Source: Chitinophaga polysaccharea
Lineage (GTDB): Bacteria > Bacteroidota > Bacteroidia > Chitinophagales > Chitinophagaceae
Assembly: GCF_902150045.1 (NCBI RefSeq)
Contig: NZ_CABFVU010000002.1
Coordinates: forward strand, 360,001-424,000
Reading direction: 5' to 3'
DNA: 64,000 bases
The position numbers and the translations under genes are program-made. How positions within the stretch are numbered: the first letter of the stretch is position 1; each line of letters opens with the position of its first letter. Shown one piece after another: positions 36,917 through 45,636 of this stretch. Under the pieces are notes generated by a model. The model saw only the letters and a program-made list of their open reading frames with translations, did no database searches and was not told the origin of the DNA.

Positions 36917-36964
36917 TGGTTCATTTAGTATCTTTATTGTGTAGTGTTGTATAAACTTTAACAG

Positions 36965-37804
36965 ATGCAGATGAAGACCATAGCCCGATTTGCGAGATAT
37001 AGCTGCCTGCTGGCAATGATTGGCGGCCTTTCTTATTGTGCCCGAAATCCGTATGCTGCTACTAACAAGGTGTACCGGCAGGAAGCCAGGTCCTATGCAA
37101 AAACGCTGCGGCAACAACCTGGAGCGCTGAATGGCGCCAGTGGCATTGAATCCCCGTCCTGGGTGGGAACGGTGAACTTCAATATGCGTAAGCCCAATCT
37201 TGTTATTATACATCATACTGCTCAGAATTCGTGTGAACAAACATTGAAAACGTTTACCCTGCAAAGGACCCAGGTAAGCGCTCATTATGTGATATGCCGC
37301 AATGGAGCCATCCATCATATGCTGAACGATTATCTCCGCGCCTGGCACGGAGGTATTGCCAAATGGGGCAACCTTACGGATATCAATTCATCTTCCATCG
37401 GTATAGAGCTGGACAATAACGGCAAAGAGCCCTTCGATTCTGCACAGATCCGCAGCCTGCTGGTATTGCTGGATACACTGCAGCACCGATATAATATTCC
37501 TGCAGCCAACTTTATTGGTCACGGCGATATTGCACCTGGCAGAAAAGTAGATCCCAGCGCATGGTTCCCATGGAAGCAACTGGCGGATAAAGGCTTTGGA
37601 CTTTGGTATAAAGATACCAGCGCCACCGTTGTACCCGAATCATTCGATCCGCTGCTTTCACTCCGGCTCATCGGTTACGATGTGAAAGACTCATCGGCCG
37701 CTATCATGGCCTTTAAGCGCCATTTTATACCGGGCGACAGCCTTCCCGGGCTTAATGATGCCGGCAGGAAAATACTGTTCAACCTGCAGCAGCAATATCA
37801 ATGA
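36965..37804 (+). CDS. Lipoprotein N-acetylmuramoyl-L-alanine amidase
   Basis: 279 residues; a second ATG at 36971 is equally possible. Lipobox LSYC (Cys25 from the first ATG). Amidase_2 domain: first zinc His in NLVIIHHTAQNSCEQT, second region HMLNDYLRAWHGG, and NFIGHGDIAPGRKVDPSAWFP with His and the catalytic Lys/Asp. It cuts the amide bond between MurNAc and the peptide in peptidoglycan, anchored in the outer membrane. Divergent from the LpxL-type gene with a 48-base gap. Confidence 0.93.
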   Translation: MQMKTIARFARYSCLLAMIGGLSYCARNPYAATNKVYRQEARSYAKTLRQQPGALNGASGIESPSWVGTVNFNMRKPNLVIIHHTAQNSCEQTLKTFTLQRTQVSAHYVICRNGAIHHMLNDYLRAWHGGIAKWGNLTDINSSSIGIELDNNGKEPFDSAQIRSLLVLLDTLQHRYNIPAANFIGHGDIAPGRKVDPSAWFPWKQLADKGFGLWYKDTSATVVPESFDPLLSLRLIGYDVKDSSAAIMAFKRHFIPGDSLPGLNDAGRKILFNLQQQYQ

Positions 37805-38001
37805 TCTGTAAGGAAGACACGCAACTCTGTTTTTACCCCTACGCGCATCACAGGATTATTTTGTGAAGTGAGATAAATATCATATATTGATAATGAATAA
37901 TGAGTTGAAGAGAGATAAAAACCAAGATCAGCAATCAAAGAGATAGTTACCCGGACTTGTTATATATACCTATTCTCCATGTTATACTAATCTTTCTTGT
38001 T

Positions 38002-38391
38002 ATGAAACATTCTTTGAGGTTCCCGTTATTGCTGGCTGCAGCCAGTTCCGCACTATTATGCTGGCCTCATAAACAGGCCGCCGCCCTGAAAAAGAATTAC
38101 TACGCCAATGATTCTTCCTGCCTTGTAAAAACTGATGTCAGCTACGATTTTGCAGATAATCTGCACAAAAAGGTAAATGATATCATAGAAGATAAACTTG
38201 CGGGTGGTATTGAAGAAAATGGCAAGATTACCTGGGAAAATTCTCCCGATGCACCGGAGTATTACCAGGTAGTGCTGCGCAAAACAAAGGTGACCATTAA
38301 ATACAAAGGCACTCTGTGTGAAGACAGGATGATCTGGCAAACTATTGAAGATTGTAAAGCTGAGCTGAAAAAATTGTTGGAAGCTAAATAG
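38002..38391 (+). CDS. Exported hypothetical protein
   Basis: 129 residues from the ATG at 38002, where a signal peptide starts (LRFPLLLAAASSALLC). The mature part is small and charged with two Cys (DSSCLVKTD, GTLCEDRM) that may pair. No family is recognised. A hairpin terminator follows; upstream 197 bases show no clear promoter. Confidence 0.65.
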   Translation: MKHSLRFPLLLAAASSALLCWPHKQAAALKKNYYANDSSCLVKTDVSYDFADNLHKKVNDIIEDKLAGGIEENGKITWENSPDAPEYYQVVLRKTKVTIKYKGTLCEDRMIWQTIEDCKAELKKLLEAK

Positions 38392-38408
38392 CTGATGTTT
38401 TGAAGATG

Positions 38409-38442
38409 ATTTACCGGGAGATATTTTTCCCGGTAAATTTTC
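38409..38442 (+). terminator. Terminator after the 38.0 kb gene
   Basis: ATTTACCGGG and CCCGGTAAAT form a 10-bp stem with a T-rich loop, followed by TTTCG. It ends the transcript of the small exported protein. Confidence 0.8.
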
Positions 38443-38599
38443 GAAGATTATTTTATTCATTCTGTTAAGTGTTTTCCGGGCACTTTATCCTATACAACAA
38501 CCCGTTCCTATCGCCAGGATCTGCTCCCACCGGGTATTCTCTGCTAAATGTTTAGCATGTTCTTCTACTGGTATTTTTCAATCTATATAGTCTATAAAT

Positions 38600-38630
38600 T
38601 TTGTAGATTAATAATTGTGGCTTACTTTTG
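38600..38630 (+). promoter_or_regulatory. Promoter of the susC-susD-like operon
   Basis: TTTG at 38600-38603 and TACTTTTG at 38623-38630, spacer 19, an exact fit to the Bacteroidota promoter. Transcription would begin near 38637, giving a 100-base leader before the SusC ATG. Confidence 0.78.
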
Positions 38631-38736
38631 CCCCCGATATCACCAATTGATTATACACCAAACAACAAATGCCAAAATCTGAACGGTGTACCATCTCCGC
38701 AAAGATCTGAGTCAACTTATAAATCAAGTACAAAGC

Positions 38737-41700
38737 ATGAATTACGTAAAAAGGCTGTTATGGCTGCTGCCCGCTTTATTGTGGCTGCAGCAAAGCATGG
38801 CCCAGGAAATCAGGGTGAACGGGGTCATCACATCCCGCTCAGACGCACAACGCATACCCGGCGCAATCGTTCAGGTGAAAGGAACAGGACGCGGCACACA
38901 ATCGGATCCGGATGGAAAATATTCGATCAGCGCACAGGTGAATGATACGCTGCAATTCTCCTCACTAGGCTTTGAAACAACGTTTGCAGTTGTTGGAAAC
39001 AATAAAGTGATCAACATCTCCCTGGAAAACAGTAACAGGAAGCTGGAAGAAGTAGTAGTAACCGCGTTGGGTATTTCCCGCGAAAAGAAATCACTCGGTT
39101 ATGCCGTACAGGAACTGAAATCAAAAGATTTTTCTGAAGCAAAGGAAACCAACCTCGTGAATGCATTGTCCGGGAAAATAGCCGGTGTGCAGGTAACCAA
39201 CAGCCAGGGTAACCTCGGCTCTTCCCGTATCGTTATCCGCGGAGAAACCTCCATCGCCGGTAATAACCAGCCCCTGTTTGTGCTGGATGGCGTACCGGTA
39301 GACAACAGCCAGTTAGGCATAGGAACAGGCCGCGATTTTGCCAACGCCATTTCCGATATCAATCCCGATGATATTGCCTCCATCAGTGTGCTGAAAGGCC
39401 CCAATGCAGCTGCATTATATGGCTCCCGCGCATCCAGCGGTGTAATTGTGATCAAAACAAAAACCGGGAAAGATACGAAAGGAGGCATGGGCATTACCGT
39501 AAATTCCGGCGCTACCATTGATAAGCTCCTGATCCTGCCCGACTTTCAGAATTCTTACGGTCAGGGTACCGGCGGACAATTCTCTTATAAAGACGGTAAA
39601 GGCGGTGGTATCAATGATGGAGTGGATGAAAGCTGGGGACCCAAAATGGATGGTCGCCTGATCCCGCAATTCTTTTCCAATGGAGAAGCCGTACCATTTG
39701 TAGCACATCCTGATAACGTGAAAGATTTTTATGTAACGGGGTATACACTGAACAATGGTTTATCTGTAGGTGGTACCAACGAAAAACTGGATTACCGTTT
39801 CTCTTATAATAACACCAAACAAGGCGGTATTTTACCCAACACCGGTATTACCCGTAATACTTTCACTGCAAGCAACACTTTCCGTATTACACCGAAACTC
39901 ACACTCAGCACTTACGCTAATTATGTGCGCAGCTCCGCTGATAATCTTCCTGGTGTGGACGGCAGACGCGGTAACAGCGTTACTCTCCAGTTCATCTGGT
40001 TTGGCCGCCAGGTAGATGTGAGCAAACTGAAAAATTATAAGAATGCAGATGGTACAGATTACAACTGGAACCATAGCTATTACAGCAATCCCTACTGGAT
40101 CCAGAATGAAAATACAGTAGGCATGCTGCGTAACCGCTTCCTGGGCAATGCCCGGTTATCATACCAGATCGTGGACTGGCTCACCGCCAATTTCCGCATT
40201 GGTACTGACTACTACCAGGACAGACGCAAGTATAAGATCGCCTACTATACCAATGGTACGCCATTTGGCTCCTATACAGAAGACGCTTATGCAGTAAGTG
40301 AAACAAACGGGGAGTTTACATTGAATGCAAAGAAAAAGCTGAGTAGTGATTTTGATATAGATGTACTTGCCGGCGCCAACCTGCGCTCCAACCAGCTGGA
40401 ACAGAACTACCAGCAGGCGCCCCGTCTTGCTGTAAAAGATGTATATACGCTGAATAACTCCCGCGATCCGCTTGTTTCTACCAGTCTGCTCAACAGGCAG
40501 AAAGTATACAGCGGTTTTGCAGCGGCACAGGTAGGCTACCGCAATTATGCGTTCCTGAATTTAACGGCGCGCAACGACTGGTCATCTACACTGCCAAGAG
40601 GCAACAACTCATATTTTTATCCTTCGGTAAACGCCAGCCTGATATTGTCGGAAGCCCTGCATATCCAGAGCCCGGCGCTCTCCCTGCTGAAACTGCGTGG
40701 TGGCTGGGCACAGGTAGGAAAGGATACAGATCCCTACCAGGAAATTAATACCTATCCGTTTAACCAACCGTTTGGCTCGCTGCCGTTACTCACTGTATCA
40801 GACAAGTATCTGAACAAAGATCTTAAACCGGAAATTACCACTTCAACAGAAGTAGGTGTGGAAGCCGGTTTCATCGATAACCGCGTACGGCTGGATGTTA
40901 CTTACTACAGCTCTCATAGCCGCAACCAGATCCTGCTGGCGGATGTAAGCTCCACTACCGGTTACCTGAAGAAATTACTGAATACAGGTGAGCTGAGTAA
41001 TCATGGTGTGGAAGTAATGCTGGGACTAACGCCCATCTCTACACGCTCTGGCTTCCGCTGGGATGCGAACATCAATTATGCGCGTAATGTGAGTAAAGTA
41101 ATAGAACTGGATGCAGATGGATTTCTGACCAACTATGTACTTGGCAGCTCGGGTAATATCCAGGTGCTGGCCAGCAAAGGACAACGCTATGGCGCCCTTT
41201 ACGGTACTGCTTATAAAAGAGACAGCGAGAACAGGATACTGGTGAATGCAGATGGCACTCCTTCAGTAGACCCGAGTAAAAAAATATTGGGCTACTATAC
41301 GCCAAAATGGACAGGGAGCATTAACAATAGTTTCTCCTTTAAAGGCTTTAACCTGAGCTTCCTGATAGATACCAAACAAGGCGGCTCCATCTGGTCGGGA
41401 ACCAACGCTACAGGTATGAGCACAGGCGTACTGGCCGCAACAATGCCTGGCCGCGACGAAGAGCACGGGGGATTGCCTTACTATAACGACGGTTCAAAAA
41501 ATATCCAGCTGCCGGACCATAATGCTACCGCACCAGGCGGAGCTACCGTAAAGCACGACGGGATCATTTTTGACGGCTATACAGCAGATGGAAAGAAAAA
41601 CACCGCCATCCTTTCTGCACAGAACTACTATAAAGCCGTATACAGCAGCAACCTGAACGAAAGCGCCGTATACGACGCCTCTTTTGTGAAGCTGCGTGAA

Positions 41701-41919
41701 ATCAAAGTAGGGTATACCTTACCTGTTTCGCTGGTGAAGAAGTGGGGATTACAGGCGGTGAATGTGGCACTGGTAGGCAGGAACCTGGGATACCTGCATA
41801 AGAACACACCAAACATAGATCCTGAAACAGCCTTCAATACCGGTAATGGCCAGGGACTGGAAACGCTGCAGATACCTACTACCCGCAGCTTTGGCTTTAA
41901 CCTGAATGTTTCATTTTAA
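38737..41919 (+). CDS. SusC/RagA family TonB-dependent outer-membrane receptor
   Basis: 1060 residues from the ATG at 38737, chosen for its signal peptide (LLWLLPALLWLQQSMAQ). A carboxypeptidase-regulatory domain (VNGVITSRSDAQRIPGAIVQ) is followed by the plug: EVVVTALGISREKKSLGYA, VLKGPNAAALYGSRASSGVI, then the 22-strand barrel ending FGFNLNVSF. It imports oligosaccharides with a SusD partner, powered by TonB/ExbB/ExbD. The susD-like gene begins 13 bases later. The substrate is not readable from sequence; GH105 nearby suggests pectic fragments. Confidence 0.95.
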   Translation: MNYVKRLLWLLPALLWLQQSMAQEIRVNGVITSRSDAQRIPGAIVQVKGTGRGTQSDPDGKYSISAQVNDTLQFSSLGFETTFAVVGNNKVINISLENSNRKLEEVVVTALGISREKKSLGYAVQELKSKDFSEAKETNLVNALSGKIAGVQVTNSQGNLGSSRIVIRGETSIAGNNQPLFVLDGVPVDNSQLGIGTGRDFANAISDINPDDIASISVLKGPNAAALYGSRASSGVIVIKTKTGKDTKGGMGITVNSGATIDKLLILPDFQNSYGQGTGGQFSYKDGKGGGINDGVDESWGPKMDGRLIPQFFSNGEAVPFVAHPDNVKDFYVTGYTLNNGLSVGGTNEKLDYRFSYNNTKQGGILPNTGITRNTFTASNTFRITPKLTLSTYANYVRSSADNLPGVDGRRGNSVTLQFIWFGRQVDVSKLKNYKNADGTDYNWNHSYYSNPYWIQNENTVGMLRNRFLGNARLSYQIVDWLTANFRIGTDYYQDRRKYKIAYYTNGTPFGSYTEDAYAVSETNGEFTLNAKKKLSSDFDIDVLAGANLRSNQLEQNYQQAPRLAVKDVYTLNNSRDPLVSTSLLNRQKVYSGFAAAQVGYRNYAFLNLTARNDWSSTLPRGNNSYFYPSVNASLILSEALHIQSPALSLLKLRGGWAQVGKDTDPYQEINTYPFNQPFGSLPLLTVSDKYLNKDLKPEITTSTEVGVEAGFIDNRVRLDVTYYSSHSRNQILLADVSSTTGYLKKLLNTGELSNHGVEVMLGLTPISTRSGFRWDANINYARNVSKVIELDADGFLTNYVLGSSGNIQVLASKGQRYGALYGTAYKRDSENRILVNADGTPSVDPSKKILGYYTPKWTGSINNSFSFKGFNLSFLIDTKQGGSIWSGTNATGMSTGVLAATMPGRDEEHGGLPYYNDGSKNIQLPDHNATAPGGATVKHDGIIFDGYTADGKKNTAILSAQNYYKAVYSSNLNESAVYDASFVKLREIKVGYTLPVSLVKKWGLQAVNVALVGRNLGYLHKNTPNIDPETAFNTGNGQGLETLQIPTTRSFGFNLNVSF

Positions 41920-41932
41920 TGATTGAATGATT

Positions 41933-43363
41933 ATGAAAAAGTTGTTGATATCTTTCTCTTTATTAATCGCTGCAATATGGCTGGCCGGTTGCCAGAAGGA
42001 CCTGGAGCGCACTAATATAAATCCGAATGAACCTGTCGTTGTGCAGCCGGACTACCTGCTGAGCAACGGTATTAAAGCCAACGTGGATACTTACTGGGGC
42101 AGCGATGCCACCATGGAAACCACCCTGTTGTATATACAATACTGGGCTAAGATCCAATATCCTGATCCGGACCGTTATATTCCCGCTTCTACCAATATCC
42201 AGACGGTATGGAATAATTTCTATGCACAGGGTATAGCAGACTTTACCAAACTGGCAGAGCTGGGAGATACCCTGCACAATCCCAATTACAAAGCAGTGGG
42301 CATCATCATGCGTTCCTGGATTTTCCAGGTGCTTACTGATTTGTACGGAGATATTCCTTACACACAGGCAGGCAATATTGATAAATACCTTACACCGGTG
42401 TATGATAGTCAGCGGGTAGTATACAGGGGATTGCTGGCTGAACTGAAGAATGCAGTAAGCATTATTTCTCCCTCAGACAATCCTATCCTCGGAGACTCCT
42501 TACTGGCGGGAAATATGAATGGCTGGAAGAAATTTGCCAACGGGCTTCGCTCCCGTATTGCATTACGGCTGGCCGACCGCGATCCGGCTGCTGCAAAGGC
42601 AGTATTTGCCGAACTGGCTGCGGAAGGCAACTTTTTCCTGGCTGCCGGCGACCGTGAGGTAAAACTAAACTACCTCACTTCTCCCAACCAGAACCCGGTG
42701 GGCCGGAACAGGGAAACAAGGAACGATTATCGCATCAGTAAAACTGTGATCGATAAACTGAAAGCGCTGAACGACCCACGGTTAAGCATATACGCTGCAC
42801 TACCAGCTGATACCAATGCATATATCGGTGTTACGAATGGACTGTCGGCCGATTCAGCTTCCCGCCTGGGCTTCAGTAAAACCTCTGATATTGGTGCAGC
42901 GTTTACAGCTACGCAGGCGCCTGCCTATGTGTTCACCTATGCAGAGCAACTGTTTATCCTGGCGGAAGCGGCACAGCGCAACCTGATCAGCGGCAATGCG
43001 GCCGACTTATACGCACAGGCTATCCGTGCATCCTTCAAACAGTATGGTGTTACAGGTACGCAGGTAGACACTTACCTTGCACAGCCTGCTGTAGCATATG
43101 ATGCCAATAACTATAAAAAATCGATAGGAGAGCAGAAGTGGCTGGCATTATTCAGCGAAGGACTGGAAGCCTTTGCAGAATGGAGGCGGCTGGATTATCC
43201 GCAGTTAAAGCCTGCTTATACCGGAGCATTACAGGGTAAAATGCCGCTGCGTTTATCATATCCTTCTAGCGAGCAGGCATTGAACGGCGCCAATTACAAA
43301 GCAGCTGTAGCCCGCCAGGGGGCGGATCTGCTGACTACCAGGGTATGGTTTGATATGTACTAA
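41933..43363 (+). CDS. SusD/RagB-type nutrient-binding outer-membrane lipoprotein
   Basis: 476 residues from ATG 41933 (a Met two codons earlier is equally possible). Lipobox WLAGC, then a helical SusD-like_2 fold: NINPNEPVVVQPDYLL, IIMRSWIFQVLTDLYGDIPY, and the conserved late EQKWLALFSEGLEAFAEWRR. It caps the SusC channel and binds the glycan. Cotranscribed with SusC; a strong terminator follows. Confidence 0.94.
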   Translation: MKKLLISFSLLIAAIWLAGCQKDLERTNINPNEPVVVQPDYLLSNGIKANVDTYWGSDATMETTLLYIQYWAKIQYPDPDRYIPASTNIQTVWNNFYAQGIADFTKLAELGDTLHNPNYKAVGIIMRSWIFQVLTDLYGDIPYTQAGNIDKYLTPVYDSQRVVYRGLLAELKNAVSIISPSDNPILGDSLLAGNMNGWKKFANGLRSRIALRLADRDPAAAKAVFAELAAEGNFFLAAGDREVKLNYLTSPNQNPVGRNRETRNDYRISKTVIDKLKALNDPRLSIYAALPADTNAYIGVTNGLSADSASRLGFSKTSDIGAAFTATQAPAYVFTYAEQLFILAEAAQRNLISGNAADLYAQAIRASFKQYGVTGTQVDTYLAQPAVAYDANNYKKSIGEQKWLALFSEGLEAFAEWRRLDYPQLKPAYTGALQGKMPLRLSYPSSEQALNGANYKAAVARQGADLLTTRVWFDMY

Positions 43364-43381
43364 CAGAAGTATTCAGGGTGG

Positions 43382-43428
43382 CGGATCTGCAGGAGCTGTT
43401 CCTGCAGATCCGTCACTTTTTATTTTTT
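43382..43428 (+). terminator. Terminator between susD-like and GH105 genes
   Basis: CGGATCTGCAGGA and TCCTGCAGATCCG make a perfect 13-bp stem with a 5-base loop, then TCACTTTTTATTTTTTG. It serves the rightward SusCD operon and, being symmetrical, may also stop the leftward GH105 transcript ending at 43420. Confidence 0.9.
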
Positions 43429-44655
43429 GTTATTTGCACGGTAGCGCATGATTTCAATACCAGCCTCTATCACGGGTCCTATACCGTGAAAGTCGTTTAA
43501 TTCTGTTGGGCGGTTATAATAGAAAGAAAGATCTGCCGAAGTGTTTGTACCAATGCAAACGTCTTTCAATTGCCCATCTTCCTGTATTTTCTCTTTTACC
43601 AATCCTTCCCAGCCCCTTTCCGCAATAGTGATATAACGTTTATCGAGCCAGCCCTCATTTACGCCGCGTGCAATAGAATATACAAACATGGCGGTACAGG
43701 AGGTTTCCGTATAGGAATCTGTACGGTCCAGTACCTGGTGGAACAGGCCACTGGCCGATTGGTATCTGGCGATGCCGAGGATCTGCCGGGTAACATCTGC
43801 AATCACCTCCTGCCTGCCGGGATGATTAACGGGCAGGTAATTGAGCAGCTGCACCTTTGCCAGCATGATCCACCCGTTGGCACGGCCCCAGTGCGCAACG
43901 CCCTGCCTTTTCAGGTCTTCATAGTAATAGTGTACATACAATTCATTCCGTTCATCCCAGAGGTAGTGTGAAAAATGTTTTACCTGGGCAACGGCATCGT
44001 CGAAGTAGGAGTTGTTGCCGGTGAGCTTGCCCATGCGTGCAAGGAAAGGAACGCTCATGTACAGGTCATCGCCCCATAGGGTCCATTTGTAAGGGTAAGG
44101 CCGGCATAAAGTGCCGTCGGGCAGCCTTTCCTGTACTTTGCTGATATGGTTGGCCGCTTTATCGATATAAGCCTTGTAATCGCTTCTTTTTATTTTTTCG
44201 TAAACGTCTATCAGGCTGGCTCCCATGGCGCCGCAATCATCCAGTACACGGGTATTGATTAACTGGTTAAAAGGAAAACCTTTGTATTTAACTCCTTTTT
44301 TACTGAGTGCCTCAAAATAGGCGTAGTTGTCGAACGCAAAGGCTACATGTTTCTGCGAAAATTCGGTATACTTTTTATCGTTCAGGTATTCCCCCAGATC
44401 TGTCATAGCAATATTTAACACACCATTGGGATAATGCCATTCACTCAGGTGATCTGATATCCTGGCCGTTGTACCGGCAGGTATTTCCCTGCTGCTGCTC
44501 CAGGTTTCATTATTATCTCCTTTGAACCGGAAGGCGGCGTGGGCAATTGCATAGTCGGCTACTTTTTTTACAACTGCAGCATCGGCGGAGTTATCCTGCG
44601 ACAAACCGGTAAATGGTAAGGCCAGGCCCAGGAAGAGAAGGGTTTGCTTTTTCAT
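43420..44655 (-). CDS. GH88/GH105 family unsaturated glycuronyl hydrolase
   Basis: 411 residues with signal peptide (LLFLGLALPFTGLSQ). Typical GH105 motifs: LDDCGAMGASLIDVY (acidic residue), WGDDLYMSVPFLARMG and VAHWGRANGWIMLAK. GH105 enzymes remove the unsaturated galacturonyl residue left by pectate or rhamnogalacturonan lyases. Convergent with the SusCD operon, so the two likely serve one glycan system. A LacI-type operator overlaps its promoter. Confidence 0.91.
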   Translation of the reverse strand: MKKQTLLFLGLALPFTGLSQDNSADAAVVKKVADYAIAHAAFRFKGDNNETWSSSREIPAGTTARISDHLSEWHYPNGVLNIAMTDLGEYLNDKKYTEFSQKHVAFAFDNYAYFEALSKKGVKYKGFPFNQLINTRVLDDCGAMGASLIDVYEKIKRSDYKAYIDKAANHISKVQERLPDGTLCRPYPYKWTLWGDDLYMSVPFLARMGKLTGNNSYFDDAVAQVKHFSHYLWDERNELYVHYYYEDLKRQGVAHWGRANGWIMLAKVQLLNYLPVNHPGRQEVIADVTRQILGIARYQSASGLFHQVLDRTDSYTETSCTAMFVYSIARGVNEGWLDKRYITIAERGWEGLVKEKIQEDGQLKDVCIGTNTSADLSFYYNRPTELNDFHGIGPVIEAGIEIMRYRANNKK

Positions 44656-44673
44656 ATGCGGAACTTTATTAGT

Positions 44674-44705
44674 ACAATATAACCTGCATTCTCGATTTAT
44701 GCAAA
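44674..44705 (-). promoter_or_regulatory. Promoter of the GH105 gene
   Basis: On the minus strand, TTTG (44702-44705) and TATATTGT (44674-44681) are separated by 20 bases; TATATTGT differs from TAnnTTTG at its last two bases. Transcription would start near 44667, about 12 bases before the ATG. The -33 element lies inside the LacI-type palindrome. Confidence 0.5.
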
Positions 44706-44714
44706 CGATTGCAT
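44699..44714. promoter_or_regulatory. LacI-family operator upstream of GH105
   Basis: ATGCAAACGATTGCAT is a near-perfect 16-base palindrome centred on CG (7 of 8 pairs match), the shape bound by LacI-family proteins in many bacteria. It covers the -33 element of the GH105 promoter, so a bound repressor would block it. The cognate regulator is not adjacent. Confidence 0.7.
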
Positions 44715-44785
44715 GAAAAATACTTGGATCTTAATATAATTTATTTTAATTATGTGTTTAAGATCGGTTTTAAATTATCGGGATC

Positions 44786-45436
44786 ATGCGTAAAATACGG
44801 TATAGGCTATACGAAGAACGAAAATACTTGTTTACTATGGCCTTGTTGCTGTTAACAGCCTGCCGGCAGAACAGTATAGAAGAAGCAGATAACATTGCGG
44901 TAGCGGCGCCTTCGGAAAACATCCGGCCGCTTACAGACGAGGAAGATTCCCTGCAGGAGATCAGGCGTAATATTTCCTGGGAGCAGATTGAAGTTTTCCC
45001 TTTTGCCCAAGCGCTTATTAATAATAAAGTGCCGTTGTTTACCACCAGGCAGCGCCTGGAAGCAGCCATAGGTGCGGCAGACAGCATAGTTTCTGCCAAT
45101 GGGGAAGATGTTTGCGGATCGCAGTTTGAGGAAGATTTTGATTTTTTCTATAAAGACGGATCCACTTTTGAACATTGTAAGGATTCACTGGCTTGCGAGG
45201 AATTTGTTTTTACAGATAACAATTCACTCACCGCGGGGAAAGTTACGCTCACCCGCAACACTACCTGGGAAGATGTAAAGCGTTTTTATCCCAATGCGGT
45301 ATTGCAGGCAGAAAACGAGGGTAAAAAAGATATGATCATACTCCGTGATTCCTATAATAAAGACAATGATAGCAGTGTGCAGCTACATTTTGAAAATGGC
45401 CGCCTGGTAAGGGTGGTCAATTTTATACCTTGTTAA
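44786..45436 (+). CDS. Lipoprotein of unknown function
   Basis: 216 residues. The lipobox LLTAC sits after a hydrophobic MALLLL stretch, although the N-terminus before it is long and basic (RKIRYRLYEERKYL), so the start could be the Met at residue 18. The mature part is acidic, with two Cys pairs that may form disulfides (DVCGSQF, EHCKDSLAC). No family is recognised. Its 3' end meets the long palindromic repeat at 45440. Confidence 0.65.
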   Translation: MRKIRYRLYEERKYLFTMALLLLTACRQNSIEEADNIAVAAPSENIRPLTDEEDSLQEIRRNISWEQIEVFPFAQALINNKVPLFTTRQRLEAAIGAADSIVSANGEDVCGSQFEEDFDFFYKDGSTFEHCKDSLACEEFVFTDNNSLTAGKVTLTRNTTWEDVKRFYPNAVLQAENEGKKDMIILRDSYNKDNDSSVQLHFENGRLVRVVNFIPC

Positions 45437-45439
45437 GAG

Positions 45440-45636
45440 CGGATTTTGTCTGACTCAGGATTAAACTGATTACGCTGATTACGCTGATTTGATTACTTTG
45501 GATTTAAAAGGATTTGGGGAGATTTAAGCCAATATATCCGCCTAAATCTCCCCAGGTCCTTTTAAATCAGTTATAAAATCCTACAAAAATCAAATCAGCG
45601 TAATCAGCGTAATCAGTTTAATCCTGCGTCAGACAA
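45440..45636. repeat. ~190-bp palindromic repeat between convergent genes
   Basis: The left arm starts GTCTGACTCAGGATTAAAC at 45449 and continues to about 45530; the right arm runs back from about 45633 to 45541. The first ~47 bases of each arm match with one mismatch, and the inner halves match with gaps; the loop is only ~10 bases. The stop codon of the SDR gene (45629-45631) lies inside the right arm. Related copies occur at 59042 and 60940-61325. Confidence 0.88.

Noticed and set aside
35936..37348. 470-codon version of the acyltransferase
   Set aside because: The extra 143 codons lie antisense under the intact amidase gene and lack acyltransferase similarity; a start at or after 36916 is used instead.
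38628..38945. 105-codon plus-strand frame at the start of the SusC gene
   Set aside because: Frame shadow of the SusC leader and signal-peptide region.
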